64,000 nucleotides of DNA from Gammaproteobacteria bacterium. GTDB taxonomy: Bacteria > Pseudomonadota > Gammaproteobacteria > Nevskiales > Nevskiaceae. The notes under the pieces are model-generated. The model ran no database searches and was not told the DNA's origin. It saw nothing but the letters and a program-made list of their open reading frames with translations. The position numbers and the translations under genes are program-made. The stretch is from the NCBI GenBank assembly GCA_026398815.1, contig JAPLSA010000014.1, forward strand, positions 124,001 through 188,000, read 5' to 3'. Of this stretch, positions 26,057 through 36,287 are shown one piece after another; within the stretch, counting starts at the first letter, position 1; each line of letters begins with the position of its first letter.

Positions 26057-26080
26057 GGCCAGGTTATGGGACCAAGCTCA
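26057..26080 (-). repeat. right terminal inverted repeat of the Tn7-like element
   Basis: Read on the minus strand it begins TGAGCTTGG, then TC, then CCATAACCTGGCC, matching the left end at 20 of 24 positions. CGCC follows on the outside (26081-26084). It lies 25 bp from the tRNA 3' end. Confidence 0.85.
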
Positions 26081-26105
26081 CGCCGGCAACCAGCGACTCG
26101 GCAAA

Positions 26106-26182
<77 letters not shown>

Positions 26183-26229
26183 GCGTCGACGGCGGCGTGC
26201 AACGTATTGTGCCAGCGTCGGCCGGGCGA

Positions 26230-27156
26230 TCAGCGGGCATTGGCGGGATCGGACGGCACTGCGTTGATCCGGGCGTGGCGGGCGGCGCGGCGGGTCTGGC
26301 CGGGGCCGTGGCCGTGGATTTTCTTGAAGGCGCGGCGGAACGCGGCTTCGGTCTGGTAACCGAGCTGCTCGGCGATCGTCGCGGCGCTGTGCCGGGGATC
26401 GCCGAGCAGGCGCCGGGCTTCGGTCATGCGCCACTCGGTCAGGTACTGGTACGGGCTGGCGCCGAGCACCGCGTGGAAATGCTGGGCGAACGCGGTGCGC
26501 GACTGGTGCGCCAGGGCCGCCAGCGCGGCGACGGTCCAGGCGCGGCCGGGCTCGAGGTGCAGAGCTTCAAGCACTCGGGCCAAGCGGGGATCGACCAGCG
26601 CGGCGATCAGGCCGCGCCGCTCCGGGCTGGCGGCAATGTGCTGGCGCAGCGCCATGACGAACAGCGCGTCGGCCAGCTTGTCGAGCACCAGCTGGCGGCC
26701 GAACGAGGCGTGCTGCGCCTCGTGCGCCATCAGCCGGGCGAGATGGCGGAACTGCGGCTGGCTGTCATCGTGGCGCACGACGATCCACGCGGGCAGCGCG
26801 TCGAGCACCGGGTTGCGGCGGCCGCTGGCGAACTCGAACTCGCCGCACAGGATCGCGGTGCGGCGCTGCGCCGCCACGCTGTCGTCGGCCTCGCAGTCCG
26901 GCGGGCTGCGCAGCGTGTGGGCGGCGCCATGCGGGAACATGACCAGATCGCCGGCCTGCAGTTCGATGGCGCCGCCGCCCTGCGGCAGGTCGACCACGCA
27001 GACGCCTTCGTCGACCAGGTGGAAGGTGCCGATCGGCGTCTCCGGTTCCGGTTCGATGAAGCGGCCGCAGTACTGGGGGTTGTCGCTAATGTGGGCGCGC
27101 AGCGCATGGGCGCCGAGCACGGCGGCGAACGCGGTTTCGGCAGAGCGATCAAGCAT
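26230..27156 (-). CDS. AraC-family regulator with an N-terminal cupin domain
   Basis: A 308-residue protein. Residues about 1-180 are a cupin_6-type sensor (GTFHLVDEGVCVVDLPQGG, LQAGDLVMFPHGAAH). The C-terminal 100 residues hold the two AraC helix-turn-helices (AALAHQSRTAFAQHFHAVLGASPYQYL and IAEQLGYQTEAAFRRAFKK). The ATG at 27156 (MLDRSAET) is the family-like start; the frame continues upstream without similarity. It lies divergent to the HvfABC cluster and may regulate it, but members of this subfamily often control unrelated redox genes, so the target is uncertain. Confidence 0.9.
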   Translation of the reverse strand: MLDRSAETAFAAVLGAHALRAHISDNPQYCGRFIEPEPETPIGTFHLVDEGVCVVDLPQGGGAIELQAGDLVMFPHGAAHTLRSPPDCEADDSVAAQRRTAILCGEFEFASGRRNPVLDALPAWIVVRHDDSQPQFRHLARLMAHEAQHASFGRQLVLDKLADALFVMALRQHIAASPERRGLIAALVDPRLARVLEALHLEPGRAWTVAALAALAHQSRTAFAQHFHAVLGASPYQYLTEWRMTEARRLLGDPRHSAATIAEQLGYQTEAAFRRAFKKIHGHGPGQTRRAARHARINAVPSDPANAR

Positions 27157-27356
27157 GGGGTGCCATCCGCTGGACAAGCAGGGAACAGCGCCGGTGGCGC
27201 CATCGAAGCTTAGAAAGTATAGGAAATGTCCATGACGCGGCCGGCGGCCGGAATCCGTCGTCGCGTCGGTACCGTAACGGTTACCGCCGACCGGCATCCA
27301 TTACAGTTTCCCCCGTGCGCCGTCGAGGCGCCTGAACCCAATCGAGGATCAAGACG
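27157..27356. promoter_or_regulatory. divergent promoter region of the AraC gene and hvfA
   Basis: 200 bp with overlapping short palindromes CCGTAACGG (27272-27280) and CGGTTACCG (27278-27286), about 70 bp before the hvfA start. A GTAAC core resembles the -35 of some ECF-sigma (SigF-type) promoters known to drive bufferin operons, but I see no convincing -10 partner. SD GAGGA precedes the hvfA ATG. Confidence 0.3.
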
Positions 27357-27614
27357 ATGAGCATCAACAAGAAGCCGCTGACCGTGGTGCTGGGCACCGC
27401 GATGGCCCTGACCGGCGCCGCCGCCCATGCCGGCAGCCTGTTCCAGGTCAGCGACCTCGGCGCCGGCTACATGGTGGCGGCGGCCGGTGACGACAAGAAA
27501 GCCGAGCACAAGTGTGGTGAGGGCAAGTGCGGCGGCGAGAAGAAGACCGACGACAAGAAGACCGAGCACAAGTGCGGCGAAGGCAAGTGCGGCGGCACGC
27601 CGAAGCCGAACTGA
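27357..27614 (+). CDS. hvfA: HvfA/bufferin-type RiPP precursor with two EGKCGG cores
   Basis: An 85-residue precursor. Residues 1-25 are a Sec signal peptide ending AAAHA, followed by a mature part with two near-identical units, [15 protein letters not shown] and [20 protein letters not shown] is the modified motif of the HvfA/bufferin family, in which a DUF692 enzyme with its partner converts the Cys into a copper-binding thiooxazole-type group. The next two genes encode exactly those proteins. The product is expected to be periplasmic or secreted and to bind copper. An SD (GAGGA) lies nine bases before the ATG. Duplicated core units are typical of the family. Confidence 0.9.
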   Translation: MSINKKPLTVVLGTAMALTGAAAHAGSLFQVSDLGAGYMVAAAGDDKKAEHKCGEGKCGGEKKTDDKKTEHKCGEGKCGGTPKPN

Positions 27615-27627
27615 GCGCGACGCGCTG

Positions 27628-28500
27628 ATGGGCGCGGCGGCCGGCCCGGCGGCAGCGGTGCCCGCTGCGATACAGGGCGCCGGCCTGGGCCTGCGGCGCG
27701 AGCTGCTGACACCGCTGGCTGCAGTCGAACCCGGGGCGATCGCGTTTCTCGAGGTCGCCCCGGAGAACTGGATGGCGATCGGTGGCCGGCTCGGCAAGCA
27801 GTTCCGGGCCTTCACCGAGCGCTACCCGTTCGCCTGCCACGGCCTGAGCCTGTCGCTCGGCGGCCCGGCGCCGCTGGACGAAGGCCTGGTCCGGGCGATC
27901 GGCCATTTCCTCGATCGCCACGGCATTGCCGATTACAGCGAGCACCTGAGTTGGTGCAGCGACGACGGCCACCTGTACGACCTGGCGCCGATTCCGTTCA
28001 CCGACGAAGCGGTGCGGCATGTCGCCGCGCGCATCGTGCGCGTGCAGGACATTCTCGAGCGGCGCATCGCCGTCGAGAACGTCAGCTACTACGCCGTCCC
28101 CGGCGCGCAGCTCAGCGAGCTGGCATTCATCAACGCGGTGGTGGCGGAAGCAGGCTGCGATCTGCTGCTCGACGTCAACAACATCCACGTCAACAGCATC
28201 AACCACGGCTACGACGCCACCGCCTTCCTCGATGGCCTGCCGCTCGATCGCGTGCGCTACCTGCACGTGGCCGGCCATTACGTCGAAGCGCCGGACCTGC
28301 GCATCGACAGCCACGGGGCGGATGTCATCGCGCCGGTCTGGGCGCTGCTGGCGCAGGCCTATGCCCGCTGCGGGCCGCTGCCGACGCTGCTGGAACGCGA
28401 TTTCAACATTCCGCCGCTGGCCGGGCTGCTGACGGAAATCGCGCAGATCCGCCGCCTGCAGGCAGAAGCCGCAACACCCGGCCCGATCACCCGTGGCTGA
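27628..28500 (+). CDS. hvfB: DUF692 (MbnB/HvfB-like) multinuclear iron RiPP-modifying enzyme
   Basis: A 290-residue TIM-barrel protein of the DUF692 family. The signature [16 protein letters not shown] is near residue 180, and other expected metal-ligand stretches are ENWM (46-49), YSEHLSW near 102, VENVSYY near 150 and LLERDFN near 256. Family members (MbnB, HvfB) use an iron cluster and oxygen to modify Cys in the precursor. The ATG at 27628 follows the hvfA stop by 13 bases. It overlaps the next gene by eight bases, matching the co-function of HvfB and HvfC. Confidence 0.93.
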   Translation: MGAAAGPAAAVPAAIQGAGLGLRRELLTPLAAVEPGAIAFLEVAPENWMAIGGRLGKQFRAFTERYPFACHGLSLSLGGPAPLDEGLVRAIGHFLDRHGIADYSEHLSWCSDDGHLYDLAPIPFTDEAVRHVAARIVRVQDILERRIAVENVSYYAVPGAQLSELAFINAVVAEAGCDLLLDVNNIHVNSINHGYDATAFLDGLPLDRVRYLHVAGHYVEAPDLRIDSHGADVIAPVWALLAQAYARCGPLPTLLERDFNIPPLAGLLTEIAQIRRLQAEAATPGPITRG

Positions 28501-29263
28501 GGCCGATCACCGGCAGGCGCTGCAGGCTGCGTTCGCCGCCCATCTGCGCGACCCCGGCGCGCATCCGCTGCCGGCCGGCATCGACGACCGGCGCATGGCG
28601 ATCTACCGCGAGCTGTTCTTCGGCAACCTGCTGGGCCTGCTCGGCAACGCCTTCCCGGTGCTGCGGCGGCTGCACGACGACACCGCCTGGACCGCGCTGG
28701 TCGGCGATTTCTTCAGCAGCCATCGCGCCCGCACGCCGCTGTTCCACCGGCTGCCGGAGGAGTTCGTCGACTGGCTCACCGACGTACGTCCGCCCGCCCC
28801 CGGCGATCTGCCGTTCCTCGCACCGCTGGCGCACTACGAATGGGTGGAGCTGGCGCTGTCCACCGCCGAAGATCCGCCGCCGGACGCCTTGCGGGTGCAC
28901 CCGTATACCAGCCTGCTGGACGCACCGCCAAGGCTGTCGCCGCTGTCGTGGACGCTGGCCTACGACTGGCCGGTGCACCGCATCGGTCCCGATTTCATCC
29001 CGACCGCGCCAAGCGGCCAGCAGACCTGCCTGGTCGTCTATCGCGATGCCCAGGACGAGGTTCGCTTCCTGGAAATCAACGCCGTGACCGCGCGCCTGCT
29101 GACCCTGGCCGACGAGCAACCGGAAGCGACCGGGGCCGATCTGCTGGTCCAGATCGCCGAGGAGCTGGAACATCCGGATGTCGACGAAGTGCTCGCCGCC
29201 GGCGCCGAGATCCTCGACCAGCTGCGCGCGCGCGGCATCGTGCTCGGCAGCCGCCGCCGCTAG
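28493..29263 (+). CDS. hvfC: DUF2063 partner protein (HvfC-like)
   Basis: A 256-residue protein starting at a GTG inside the hvfB end. The N-terminal part is a DUF2063 domain ([22 protein letters not shown]), which in these systems presents the precursor to the DUF692 enzyme. The C-terminal part (about 150-256) looks like a PqqD/RiPP-recognition-like winged helix ([20 protein letters not shown]), an arrangement seen in HvfC proteins. It completes the three-gene HvfABC set. Confidence 0.9.
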   Translation: MAEADHRQALQAAFAAHLRDPGAHPLPAGIDDRRMAIYRELFFGNLLGLLGNAFPVLRRLHDDTAWTALVGDFFSSHRARTPLFHRLPEEFVDWLTDVRPPAPGDLPFLAPLAHYEWVELALSTAEDPPPDALRVHPYTSLLDAPPRLSPLSWTLAYDWPVHRIGPDFIPTAPSGQQTCLVVYRDAQDEVRFLEINAVTARLLTLADEQPEATGADLLVQIAEELEHPDVDEVLAAGAEILDQLRARGIVLGSRRR

Positions 29264-29314
29264 CCGGTTCGCCGCCGCCGCATGCGGCACCATAGGCACC
29301 CCTCCGATGCCGCG

Positions 29315-30115
29315 ATGCCGATCCCGATGCCCCGCTACCGCAGCCTGTTCCTGAGCCACGGCGCACCGACGCTCGCCATCAGCCAGCACCCGGCCAACGC
29401 CTTCCTGCGCGCGCTCGGCCAGACGCTGGACAAGCCGAAAGCGGTGATCGTGGTGTCGCCGCACTGGATGACGCGCGGCTTCCCGGTGAAACAGGCCGAT
29501 CGCTACCAGGCCTGGCATGACTTCAACGGCTTCCCGGCCGAGCTTTACCAGCTGCAGTACCCGGCCGGTGGCAATGCCGCACTGGCCGACCGCGTGCAGG
29601 CCGCGATCAGCGCGGCCGGCCTGCCGACCGCCCGCGACAGCCAGCCGCAGATCGACCACGGCGTCTGGGTGCCGATGCTGCTGATGTGGCCGGCGGCCGA
29701 CGTGCCGCTGGTGCAGGTGTCGACCTCCACCGGCGACGCCGCCGCCCACTGGGCGCTGGGCGAGGCGCTGAAGCCGCTGCTCGACGCCGATGACGGCCTG
29801 CTGCTGATCGGCAGCGGCAGCCTGGTGCACAACCTGCGCGAGCTCGAACCGGAGTACGCGCCGGCGCCGGCGTGGTCGCGCGCCTTCGATGGCTGGATCA
29901 GCGAGCGGCTGCACGATGACGATCGCGCAGCGCTGCTCGACTACCGCCGCCAGGCGCCGAACGCCGCCCGCGCGCATCCGACCGATGACCACTTGATGCC
30001 GCTGTTCACCGCTGCGGCCGGCGGCGACGGCCCGGCGACCAAGCTGCACGAAAGCTTTTCCTACGGCGGGCTCAGCATGTCGGCCTACGGCTGGCCGGCC
30101 ACCGCCGCCGGCTAG
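29315..30115 (+). CDS. LigB-type extradiol dioxygenase (4,5-DOPA dioxygenase family)
   Basis: A 266-residue class III extradiol dioxygenase-like protein of the YgiD/DODA type. Motifs: LSHGAPTLAI near residue 13, the VVSPHWMTRG histidine near 48, QIDHGVWVPM near 113, and SLVHNL near 168. Members open a catechol ring using a metal held by His and related ligands; many bacterial ones have unknown physiological substrates. Either the ATG at 29315 or the one at 29330 could be the start; the longer frame to 29282 is less likely. It starts 51 bp after hvfC, but a functional link is not evident. Confidence 0.88.
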   Translation: MPIPMPRYRSLFLSHGAPTLAISQHPANAFLRALGQTLDKPKAVIVVSPHWMTRGFPVKQADRYQAWHDFNGFPAELYQLQYPAGGNAALADRVQAAISAAGLPTARDSQPQIDHGVWVPMLLMWPAADVPLVQVSTSTGDAAAHWALGEALKPLLDADDGLLLIGSGSLVHNLRELEPEYAPAPAWSRAFDGWISERLHDDDRAALLDYRRQAPNAARAHPTDDHLMPLFTAAAGGDGPATKLHESFSYGGLSMSAYGWPATAAG

Positions 30116-30201
30116 GCGCCGATCGGCGCGCCGGGCGCCCTGAACAGCGCGCGGGCAGGCGGGTCGGGAACTTTCACCCCGCTGCCGCGGGTCGCATACC
30201 C

Positions 30202-31425
30202 ATGCCTTGCCGCTGTCCGCCAGACCTGAGCTGCCGCTGCACGCCGCCGCGATCCGCCGCGCGGGCGCTGACCGCGCTGCTGGTCGCCGCCCAGATCGGC
30301 GGCTGCGCGACCACTGCGCCCGGCGTCGATGACCCGGCCGCCGGCGCCGGCCTGCGGGTCAAGGCCGACAGCGCACTGCAGCGCCGGGTGATCGATCGCG
30401 ACCCGCTACTCGATGGCGCCGTGCAGTACGCCGCGCCCGCGCAATGGCTGAACTACGACGCCCGCTATTCGCTGCAGCCGGTGCTGCCGGCGCAGACCTC
30501 GGACGGCGTGCGGCGCGATATCACCGTGGCGCCGACGCAGCTGCTGGGCAGCGAAAGCCTGCGCCAGAACCTGCGCCTGGCGCTGCCGTTCCTGCTCGAC
30601 CAGCCGCTGCGGCTGGAAGCCGAAGACCAGTACCGCGGCCTGCTCGGCGCGCAGGCCCCCACGGTGAGCCGCAGCGCGCAGCTGCAATGGGCCCCGGCAC
30701 CGGTGGCGCTGGGCTTGCGCTGGACTGCCGACGACGGCATCGCCGCCAGCACGCCGCTGCAATGCCAGCTCGATGGCTCGCTGGAACTGCCGGCCGCGCT
30801 GCTGACCGGCCGCGAAGGCGATGCGCTGCGCTTCGCCGGCCGAGGCTGCCGCGCGCAGTCGGCCGAGCGCGGCCTGCCGGAAGCGCTGCCGGTGGCCAGC
30901 TATTCGGCCCGCTGGCAACGCCGGCAGCGCAACGCCGACAGCAGCCTGCACCTGCTGATGATCGAACCGGCCGCACATCCGCAGTTCGCCGACAGCCACA
31001 CGGGGCCCGGTTACGAGCTGGGCATCAGCCGCGCGCAGCGCTGGCAGCGCTGGACGGCGCAGTCCAGCGTGGCGCTGCGCCATGCCGGCAGCAGCGTGGC
31101 CAGCAGCCCCGGCGGCGGCCTTGCCGGCGCAGCCGAACGCGGCGAGGCGCTGGACTGGAGCGCCAAGGCGACCTTGCGCACCGAGCTGCCGCAGGCCACG
31201 GTATCGGCCAGCTACCAGCGCGCCGCCGACCCGTTGTGGTTCCTGCCGGGCATGGCGGCGATCGGCAACAGCTTCGAATTCGGCCTCGGCCTCGATCGCT
31301 GGATCGCCCGCCAGCTGACGATGCCGAACGTCGGCCTCGGCATGGTCTGGCGGCGCAGCGACAGCACGCGCGCCGGCCTGCCGACCGACCAGTCGCTGAT
31401 CTGGACCTTCACGCTGCAGCACTGA
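30202..31425 (+). CDS. putative outer-membrane-associated lipoprotein, unknown function
   Basis: A 407-residue protein with a long Arg-containing n-region, a hydrophobic stretch (ALTALLVAAQIG) and a lipobox ending at Cys35 (IGGC). The rest has alternating polar/aromatic short strands (LNYDARYSLQPVL, VALGLRWTADDG, ASYSARWQRR) and ends FTLQH, which suggests a beta-rich, perhaps barrel-like, envelope protein. I do not recognise a family. No operon partner is evident; prfC follows after 129 bp with its own promoter-like sequence. Confidence 0.7.
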   Translation: MPCRCPPDLSCRCTPPRSAARALTALLVAAQIGGCATTAPGVDDPAAGAGLRVKADSALQRRVIDRDPLLDGAVQYAAPAQWLNYDARYSLQPVLPAQTSDGVRRDITVAPTQLLGSESLRQNLRLALPFLLDQPLRLEAEDQYRGLLGAQAPTVSRSAQLQWAPAPVALGLRWTADDGIAASTPLQCQLDGSLELPAALLTGREGDALRFAGRGCRAQSAERGLPEALPVASYSARWQRRQRNADSSLHLLMIEPAAHPQFADSHTGPGYELGISRAQRWQRWTAQSSVALRHAGSSVASSPGGGLAGAAERGEALDWSAKATLRTELPQATVSASYQRAADPLWFLPGMAAIGNSFEFGLGLDRWIARQLTMPNVGLGMVWRRSDSTRAGLPTDQSLIWTFTLQH

Positions 31426-31502
31426 CGCGCATCGGGCCCGGATGGCGCCGGCCGCTCCGCGATCCTCCGTCAGACATCGGCAGGCGCCGGCAGGCCCTGC
31501 GA

Positions 31503-31508
31503 TACAAT
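31503..31508 (+). promoter_or_regulatory. candidate -10 box upstream of prfC
   Basis: TACAAT within GCGATACAATCGCC, 46 bases before the prfC start. No good -35 is visible. The same GATACAATCGCC-style element occurs ahead of the gene at 50870, so it may be a host promoter habit. Confidence 0.4.
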
Positions 31509-31554
31509 CGCCGCCCCGCCAGTTCCCCGCGCCTTCCACAGGCTGCCTGCTGCC

Positions 31555-33183
<1,629 letters not shown>

Positions 33184-33222
33184 GCGCCAGCGCAGGCGAC
33201 CACCTGAGCCGCCCGGGCCGGC

Positions 33223-33708
33223 TCAGGCAGACGCCTCTCCGCGCACCGCCGCCTCGATCGCAGCGACGTCGATCTTCCGCATCGTCATCATCGCGGCGAA
33301 CGCCCGCTGGGCGATCTCGCCGCCGGCGGCCATCGCATCGGTCAGCGCCCGAGGGGTGATCTGCCAGGACAGGCCCCAGCGGTCCTTGCACCAGCCGCAG
33401 GCGCTTTCCATTCCGCCGTTGCCGACGATGGCGTTCCAGTAGCGATCGGTTTCGGCCTGATCGTCGGTGGCGATCTGGAACGAGAACGCCTCGCTCTGGC
33501 GGAAGGCTCTGCCGCCGTTCAGGCCGAGGCAGGGAATGCCGCAGACGGTGAACTCCACGGTCAGCACCTGCCCGGCCGTGCCGCCGGGAAAGTCCGAGGG
33601 CGCGCGGTGTACGCGGCCGACAGCGCTGTCGGGGAAGGTGCTGGCGTAGAAGCGCGCGGCGGCTTCGGCGTCCTGTTCGTACCACAGGCAGATGGTGTTC
33701 TTGGGCAT
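33223..33708 (-). CDS. VOC-superfamily (PhnB/3-dmu-9_3-mt-like) protein
   Basis: A 161-residue protein of the vicinal-oxygen-chelate fold, with the opening NTICLWYEQDAEAAARFYASTFP and the CGWCKDRWGLSWQITP stretch characteristic of the group annotated as 3-demethylubiquinone-9 methyltransferase-like, whose members mostly have no proven enzyme activity. The start was set at 33708 because GGAGG lies nine bases ahead; the ATG at 33717 abuts the SD and is unlikely. It converges with prfC. A hairpin CCTGAGCC...GGCTCAGG (33203-33227) overlaps its end, without a T-tract. Confidence 0.88.
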   Translation of the reverse strand: MPKNTICLWYEQDAEAAARFYASTFPDSAVGRVHRAPSDFPGGTAGQVLTVEFTVCGIPCLGLNGGRAFRQSEAFSFQIATDDQAETDRYWNAIVGNGGMESACGWCKDRWGLSWQITPRALTDAMAAGGEIAQRAFAAMMTMRKIDVAAIEAAVRGEASA

Positions 33709-33851
33709 GGTCGACATCCTCCGGTTCGGAGTGGAACTGTGAGGATTTTCGCCAGTGATCGCCAGCCGGCCGGGCTTGCGGTCGGCACACCGCTGCGGCG
33801 GCCGGCGACAGCACCCGCCGGCTGTGTGCGATCGCCGCCGCGGACTTCAGC

Positions 33852-35456
33852 TCAGGCCGCCAGCCGTTGCTCCAGATGATCGGCCAGCCGGTGGGCGAGC
33901 GCGAGGATGGTGAGCGTCGGGTTGGCCCAGCCCGAGGTGGGGAACACCGAACTGCCGGCGACGTAGAGGTTCTGCACGCCGTGGACGCGGCCATCGGGAT
34001 CGACGACGCCGCTGCGGGCGTGCTCGGACATGCGCGTGGTGCCAATGTGGTGGTAGCCACCGTAGGCGTGCTGGCCGATCAGCGGGTCCACCTGCCAGTC
34101 GACGCCGTCGTCCATCAGCCATTCGGCCGGCTCGACGGTGCCGGCGCCGCTGGCGCGCAGCTCGGCATCCAGCGCGGTGACCACACCCTTGATGCTGCGC
34201 TTGTCGAGTTCGCTGAAGCGCCAGTCGAGCGAGATCATCGGCATGTCGCAGGCGTCCCGCCGGCTCGACAGGCGGACCCGGCTGTTCGGGTTCGGGGCCT
34301 GCTCGGCACGCACGTACATGTACAGCCCGCGCGACTGCGACTTGAGCTGCAGCCAGGGCAGCGCGGGATCGGTCTTTTCGACGAAGCCGTTGGCCAGCCG
34401 CTTCAGCCAGCGCCACAGCAGGCGGCCGTTCCGGGTCGGGGCTACTTCGTGCTTGACCGTGGCATACAGCTGCAGCAGGGCGTTCTGGCGCTCGCCGGCA
34501 TGGCGGCGCACGCGCGGCGTGAACGAGGTGTTGAGGATTCGCTGCCGGCGCTGCAGTTCATCGCTGGCCCGCAGGCAGGCGGCATAGCGCCGGTCCTTGA
34601 TCCGGAACGACTGGCGGAAGGCGCTGAGCGCGCCCCAGGGCTGATGCAGGTGGATGCGGCCGCCGCGGGCGTGCGGGTGTTCCATGAAGTAGCGCCCGAC
34701 CTGGTCGTTGTCGTTGCCGATGCCGTGCACGGCCTGGCGGTTGGAGGCCAGCAGCAGGCGCGGATTCTCCAGACCGCCGGCAGCCAGGATGAAGGTGCCG
34801 GCGTGGACGCTGGCCACCTGGCCGGTGGTGGTGCGCAGCTGGGCGCCGATGACCCGCGTGCCGGCCTCGTTCAGATCGAGCCGCGTCACGTTGGCGTGCA
34901 GCAGCACGGTGAGATCGTCGCGCGTCGACAGGGCCGTGTTGGCGCGGAAGCCGAAGCGGTCCCAGCGATCGTCGAACTGCCACAGCACGGATGTCAGCGC
35001 CGAGGCCTCCAGCGCCGGCGGCTCGATGCCGAGCGTGGCCCAGAACTTCTCGACTCGCGGCAGGGCCTCCAGCTGCAGCTGCTCGCGCGCCTGCTGGTAG
35101 TACGGTTGCAGGCTGTCCTTGCGGAACGGCCAGCCGCTCCACGGCACCCAGTCCCGAGGTTCGAAGTCGATCTCGTCCAGCTCGGCGCAGCGGCCGCCCC
35201 AGATCGCGGTGGTGCCGCCGAAGAAGCGCAGTCGCGCGTGTTCCAGAGCGTAGTACGGAAAGCCGACGACATCGCCGCCGCCCAGCGCGGTGACATCCGC
35301 CTCGTGGTCGGCGCCGCCGGATTCGATCAGCAGCACGCGGCGGCCGCGGTGGGCAAGACGCTGGGCGAGCGTCAGGCCGGCGGCGCCGGCGCCGATGATG
35401 CAGACGTCGGCATCGTGGAAGGGGCGCGGCGCATCCGCTTTCAGATCGATCAGCAT
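33852..35456 (-). CDS. GMC-family FAD-dependent oxidoreductase
   Basis: A 534-residue flavoprotein. The N-terminal Rossmann motif CIIGAGAAGLTLAQRLA is at about residues 19-35 and the ENPRLLLASN motif is near 222. The C-terminal substrate domain carries HHIGTTRMSEH (active-site His) near 455 and the GWANPTLTILALAHR motif near 500. GMC enzymes oxidise alcohols, sugars or sterols; the substrate is not evident, though alcohol oxidation would suit a hydrocarbon degrader. It is divergent from a response regulator gene, with a tandem-repeat box in the shared gap, so two-component control is plausible. Confidence 0.93.
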   Translation of the reverse strand: MLIDLKADAPRPFHDADVCIIGAGAAGLTLAQRLAHRGRRVLLIESGGADHEADVTALGGGDVVGFPYYALEHARLRFFGGTTAIWGGRCAELDEIDFEPRDWVPWSGWPFRKDSLQPYYQQAREQLQLEALPRVEKFWATLGIEPPALEASALTSVLWQFDDRWDRFGFRANTALSTRDDLTVLLHANVTRLDLNEAGTRVIGAQLRTTTGQVASVHAGTFILAAGGLENPRLLLASNRQAVHGIGNDNDQVGRYFMEHPHARGGRIHLHQPWGALSAFRQSFRIKDRRYAACLRASDELQRRQRILNTSFTPRVRRHAGERQNALLQLYATVKHEVAPTRNGRLLWRWLKRLANGFVEKTDPALPWLQLKSQSRGLYMYVRAEQAPNPNSRVRLSSRRDACDMPMISLDWRFSELDKRSIKGVVTALDAELRASGAGTVEPAEWLMDDGVDWQVDPLIGQHAYGGYHHIGTTRMSEHARSGVVDPDGRVHGVQNLYVAGSSVFPTSGWANPTLTILALAHRLADHLEQRLAA

Positions 35457-35540
35457 GCGCGGCTCGCGGGCGTTGCGGCGGTGGCGGGCAGCCGCCTGAT
35501 TTCAGGGTGTCGTGGCATTCGCCTATGCTAGAAACCGCAA

Positions 35541-35580
35541 CTTTCACGAACCCTTCATCGAGCTTTCACCAAGCTTTCAT
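35541..35580. promoter_or_regulatory. four tandem heptamers with 11-bp period (response-regulator box)
   Basis: CTTTCAC at 35541, CCTTCAT at 35552, CTTTCAC at 35563 and CTTTCAT at 35574, each separated by four bases, so the repeats lie on one DNA face. This is the layout of OmpR/PhoB-class boxes (PhoB: CTGTCAT-N4-CTGTCAT). It lies between the divergent GMC gene and the response regulator. TAGCAT on the minus strand about 10 bp beyond the array could be the -10 of the GMC promoter. Confidence 0.6.
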
Positions 35581-35609
35581 GGTGAATGGCGACGCCGCAG
35601 GTGACCTGC

Positions 35610-36287
35610 TTGAGAATTCTGGTGGTTGAGGACGATGAGCCGATCGCCGCTGCGCTGGTCAGCAACCTGAAGCGCGCCGGCCACGCCGTGGACCACGTCG
35701 GCGACGGCGTCAGCGCCGACGAGGCATTGCAGGGCGATCGCTTCGATCTGACGCTGCTCGACCTGGGCCTGCCGCGCATGGACGGCTTCGACGTTCTGAC
35801 GCGGATGCGCCATCGCGGCAACCACACGCCGGTGCTGATCCTGTCGGCGCTGGATGCCGTCAACGACCGCATTCGCGGCCTCGACGCCGGCGCCGACGAC
35901 TACATCCACAAGCCGTTCGACATGCACGAGCTGGAGGCGCGCATCCGCGCCGTGGCCCGCCGTGGCCTGGCCCGCAGCGGCGACGAGATCCGCGGCGGCC
36001 GCCTGTGCCTGAAGCCGCGCGAGCGCAGCGTCAGCGTCGACGATCAGCCGATCGAACTGGCGGCGCGCGAGTACGGGCTGCTCGAATGCCTGCTGCTCAA
36101 TCGCGGCCGCGTGATGAGCAAGGCGCAAATCCAGGATCGCCTGTGCGACTGGAGCGAAGAGCTGAGCGAAACCGCGATCGAGCTGTACGTTCACCGCCTG
36201 CGCAGGAAGATCGACGCCTCGGTGCTGACCATCCGCACCGTCCGCGGCTTCGGTTACCTGCTGCAGATTCCGGATGAGCCGAACTAG
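35610..36287 (+). CDS. OmpR/PhoB-family response regulator
   Basis: A 225-residue two-component regulator. The receiver domain starts MRILVVEDDEP, has the phospho-acceptor Asp in LTLLDLGLPRMDGF and the Lys in HKPF. The C-terminal winged helix ends with LSETAIELYVHRLRRKI and TIRTVRGFGYLL. I prefer the TTG at 35610 because the family N-terminus begins there and AGGTGA lies five bases upstream; an ATG at 35586 would add eight residues. It resembles TctD/QseB/PmrA regulators. It overlaps the sensor kinase start by 14 bases and probably binds the tandem box just upstream. Confidence 0.92.
   Translation: MRILVVEDDEPIAAALVSNLKRAGHAVDHVGDGVSADEALQGDRFDLTLLDLGLPRMDGFDVLTRMRHRGNHTPVLILSALDAVNDRIRGLDAGADDYIHKPFDMHELEARIRAVARRGLARSGDEIRGGRLCLKPRERSVSVDDQPIELAAREYGLLECLLLNRGRVMSKAQIQDRLCDWSEELSETAIELYVHRLRRKIDASVLTIRTVRGFGYLLQIPDEPN

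Larger units (their letters stand above)
9611..26080. mobile_element. Tn7-like transposon inserted downstream of a tRNA gene, carrying defence cargo
   Basis: Both ends start with TGAGCTTGG and continue after two variable bases into CCATAAC-Y-TG-R-CC; the left (9611-9634) and inverted right (26057-26080) copies agree at 20 of 24 positions. The tetranucleotide CGCC flanks both ends directly (9607-9610 and 26081-26084), a possible target duplication, though Tn7 relatives normally give five bases. Inside are tnsA, a split DDE transposase, tnsC and tniQ reading toward the right end, and on the other strand XRE, a membrane protein, hsdMSR and a metallophosphoesterase-NTPase. The right end lies 25 bp from the CCA end of a CAU tRNA gene. 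Having both TnsA and a DDE transposase implies cut-and-paste movement. All core genes are open, so the element may be active. Confidence 0.88.

Noticed and set aside
9611-26080. Possible CRISPR-associated transposon
   Set aside because: No cas genes, spacers or repeat arrays are present anywhere in the element; target choice is more likely through the TniQ C-terminus.
33203-33227. Hairpin between prfC and the VOC gene as a terminator
   Set aside because: The 8-bp stem lacks a T-tract on both strands and overlaps the end of the VOC coding sequence; not listed as a feature.
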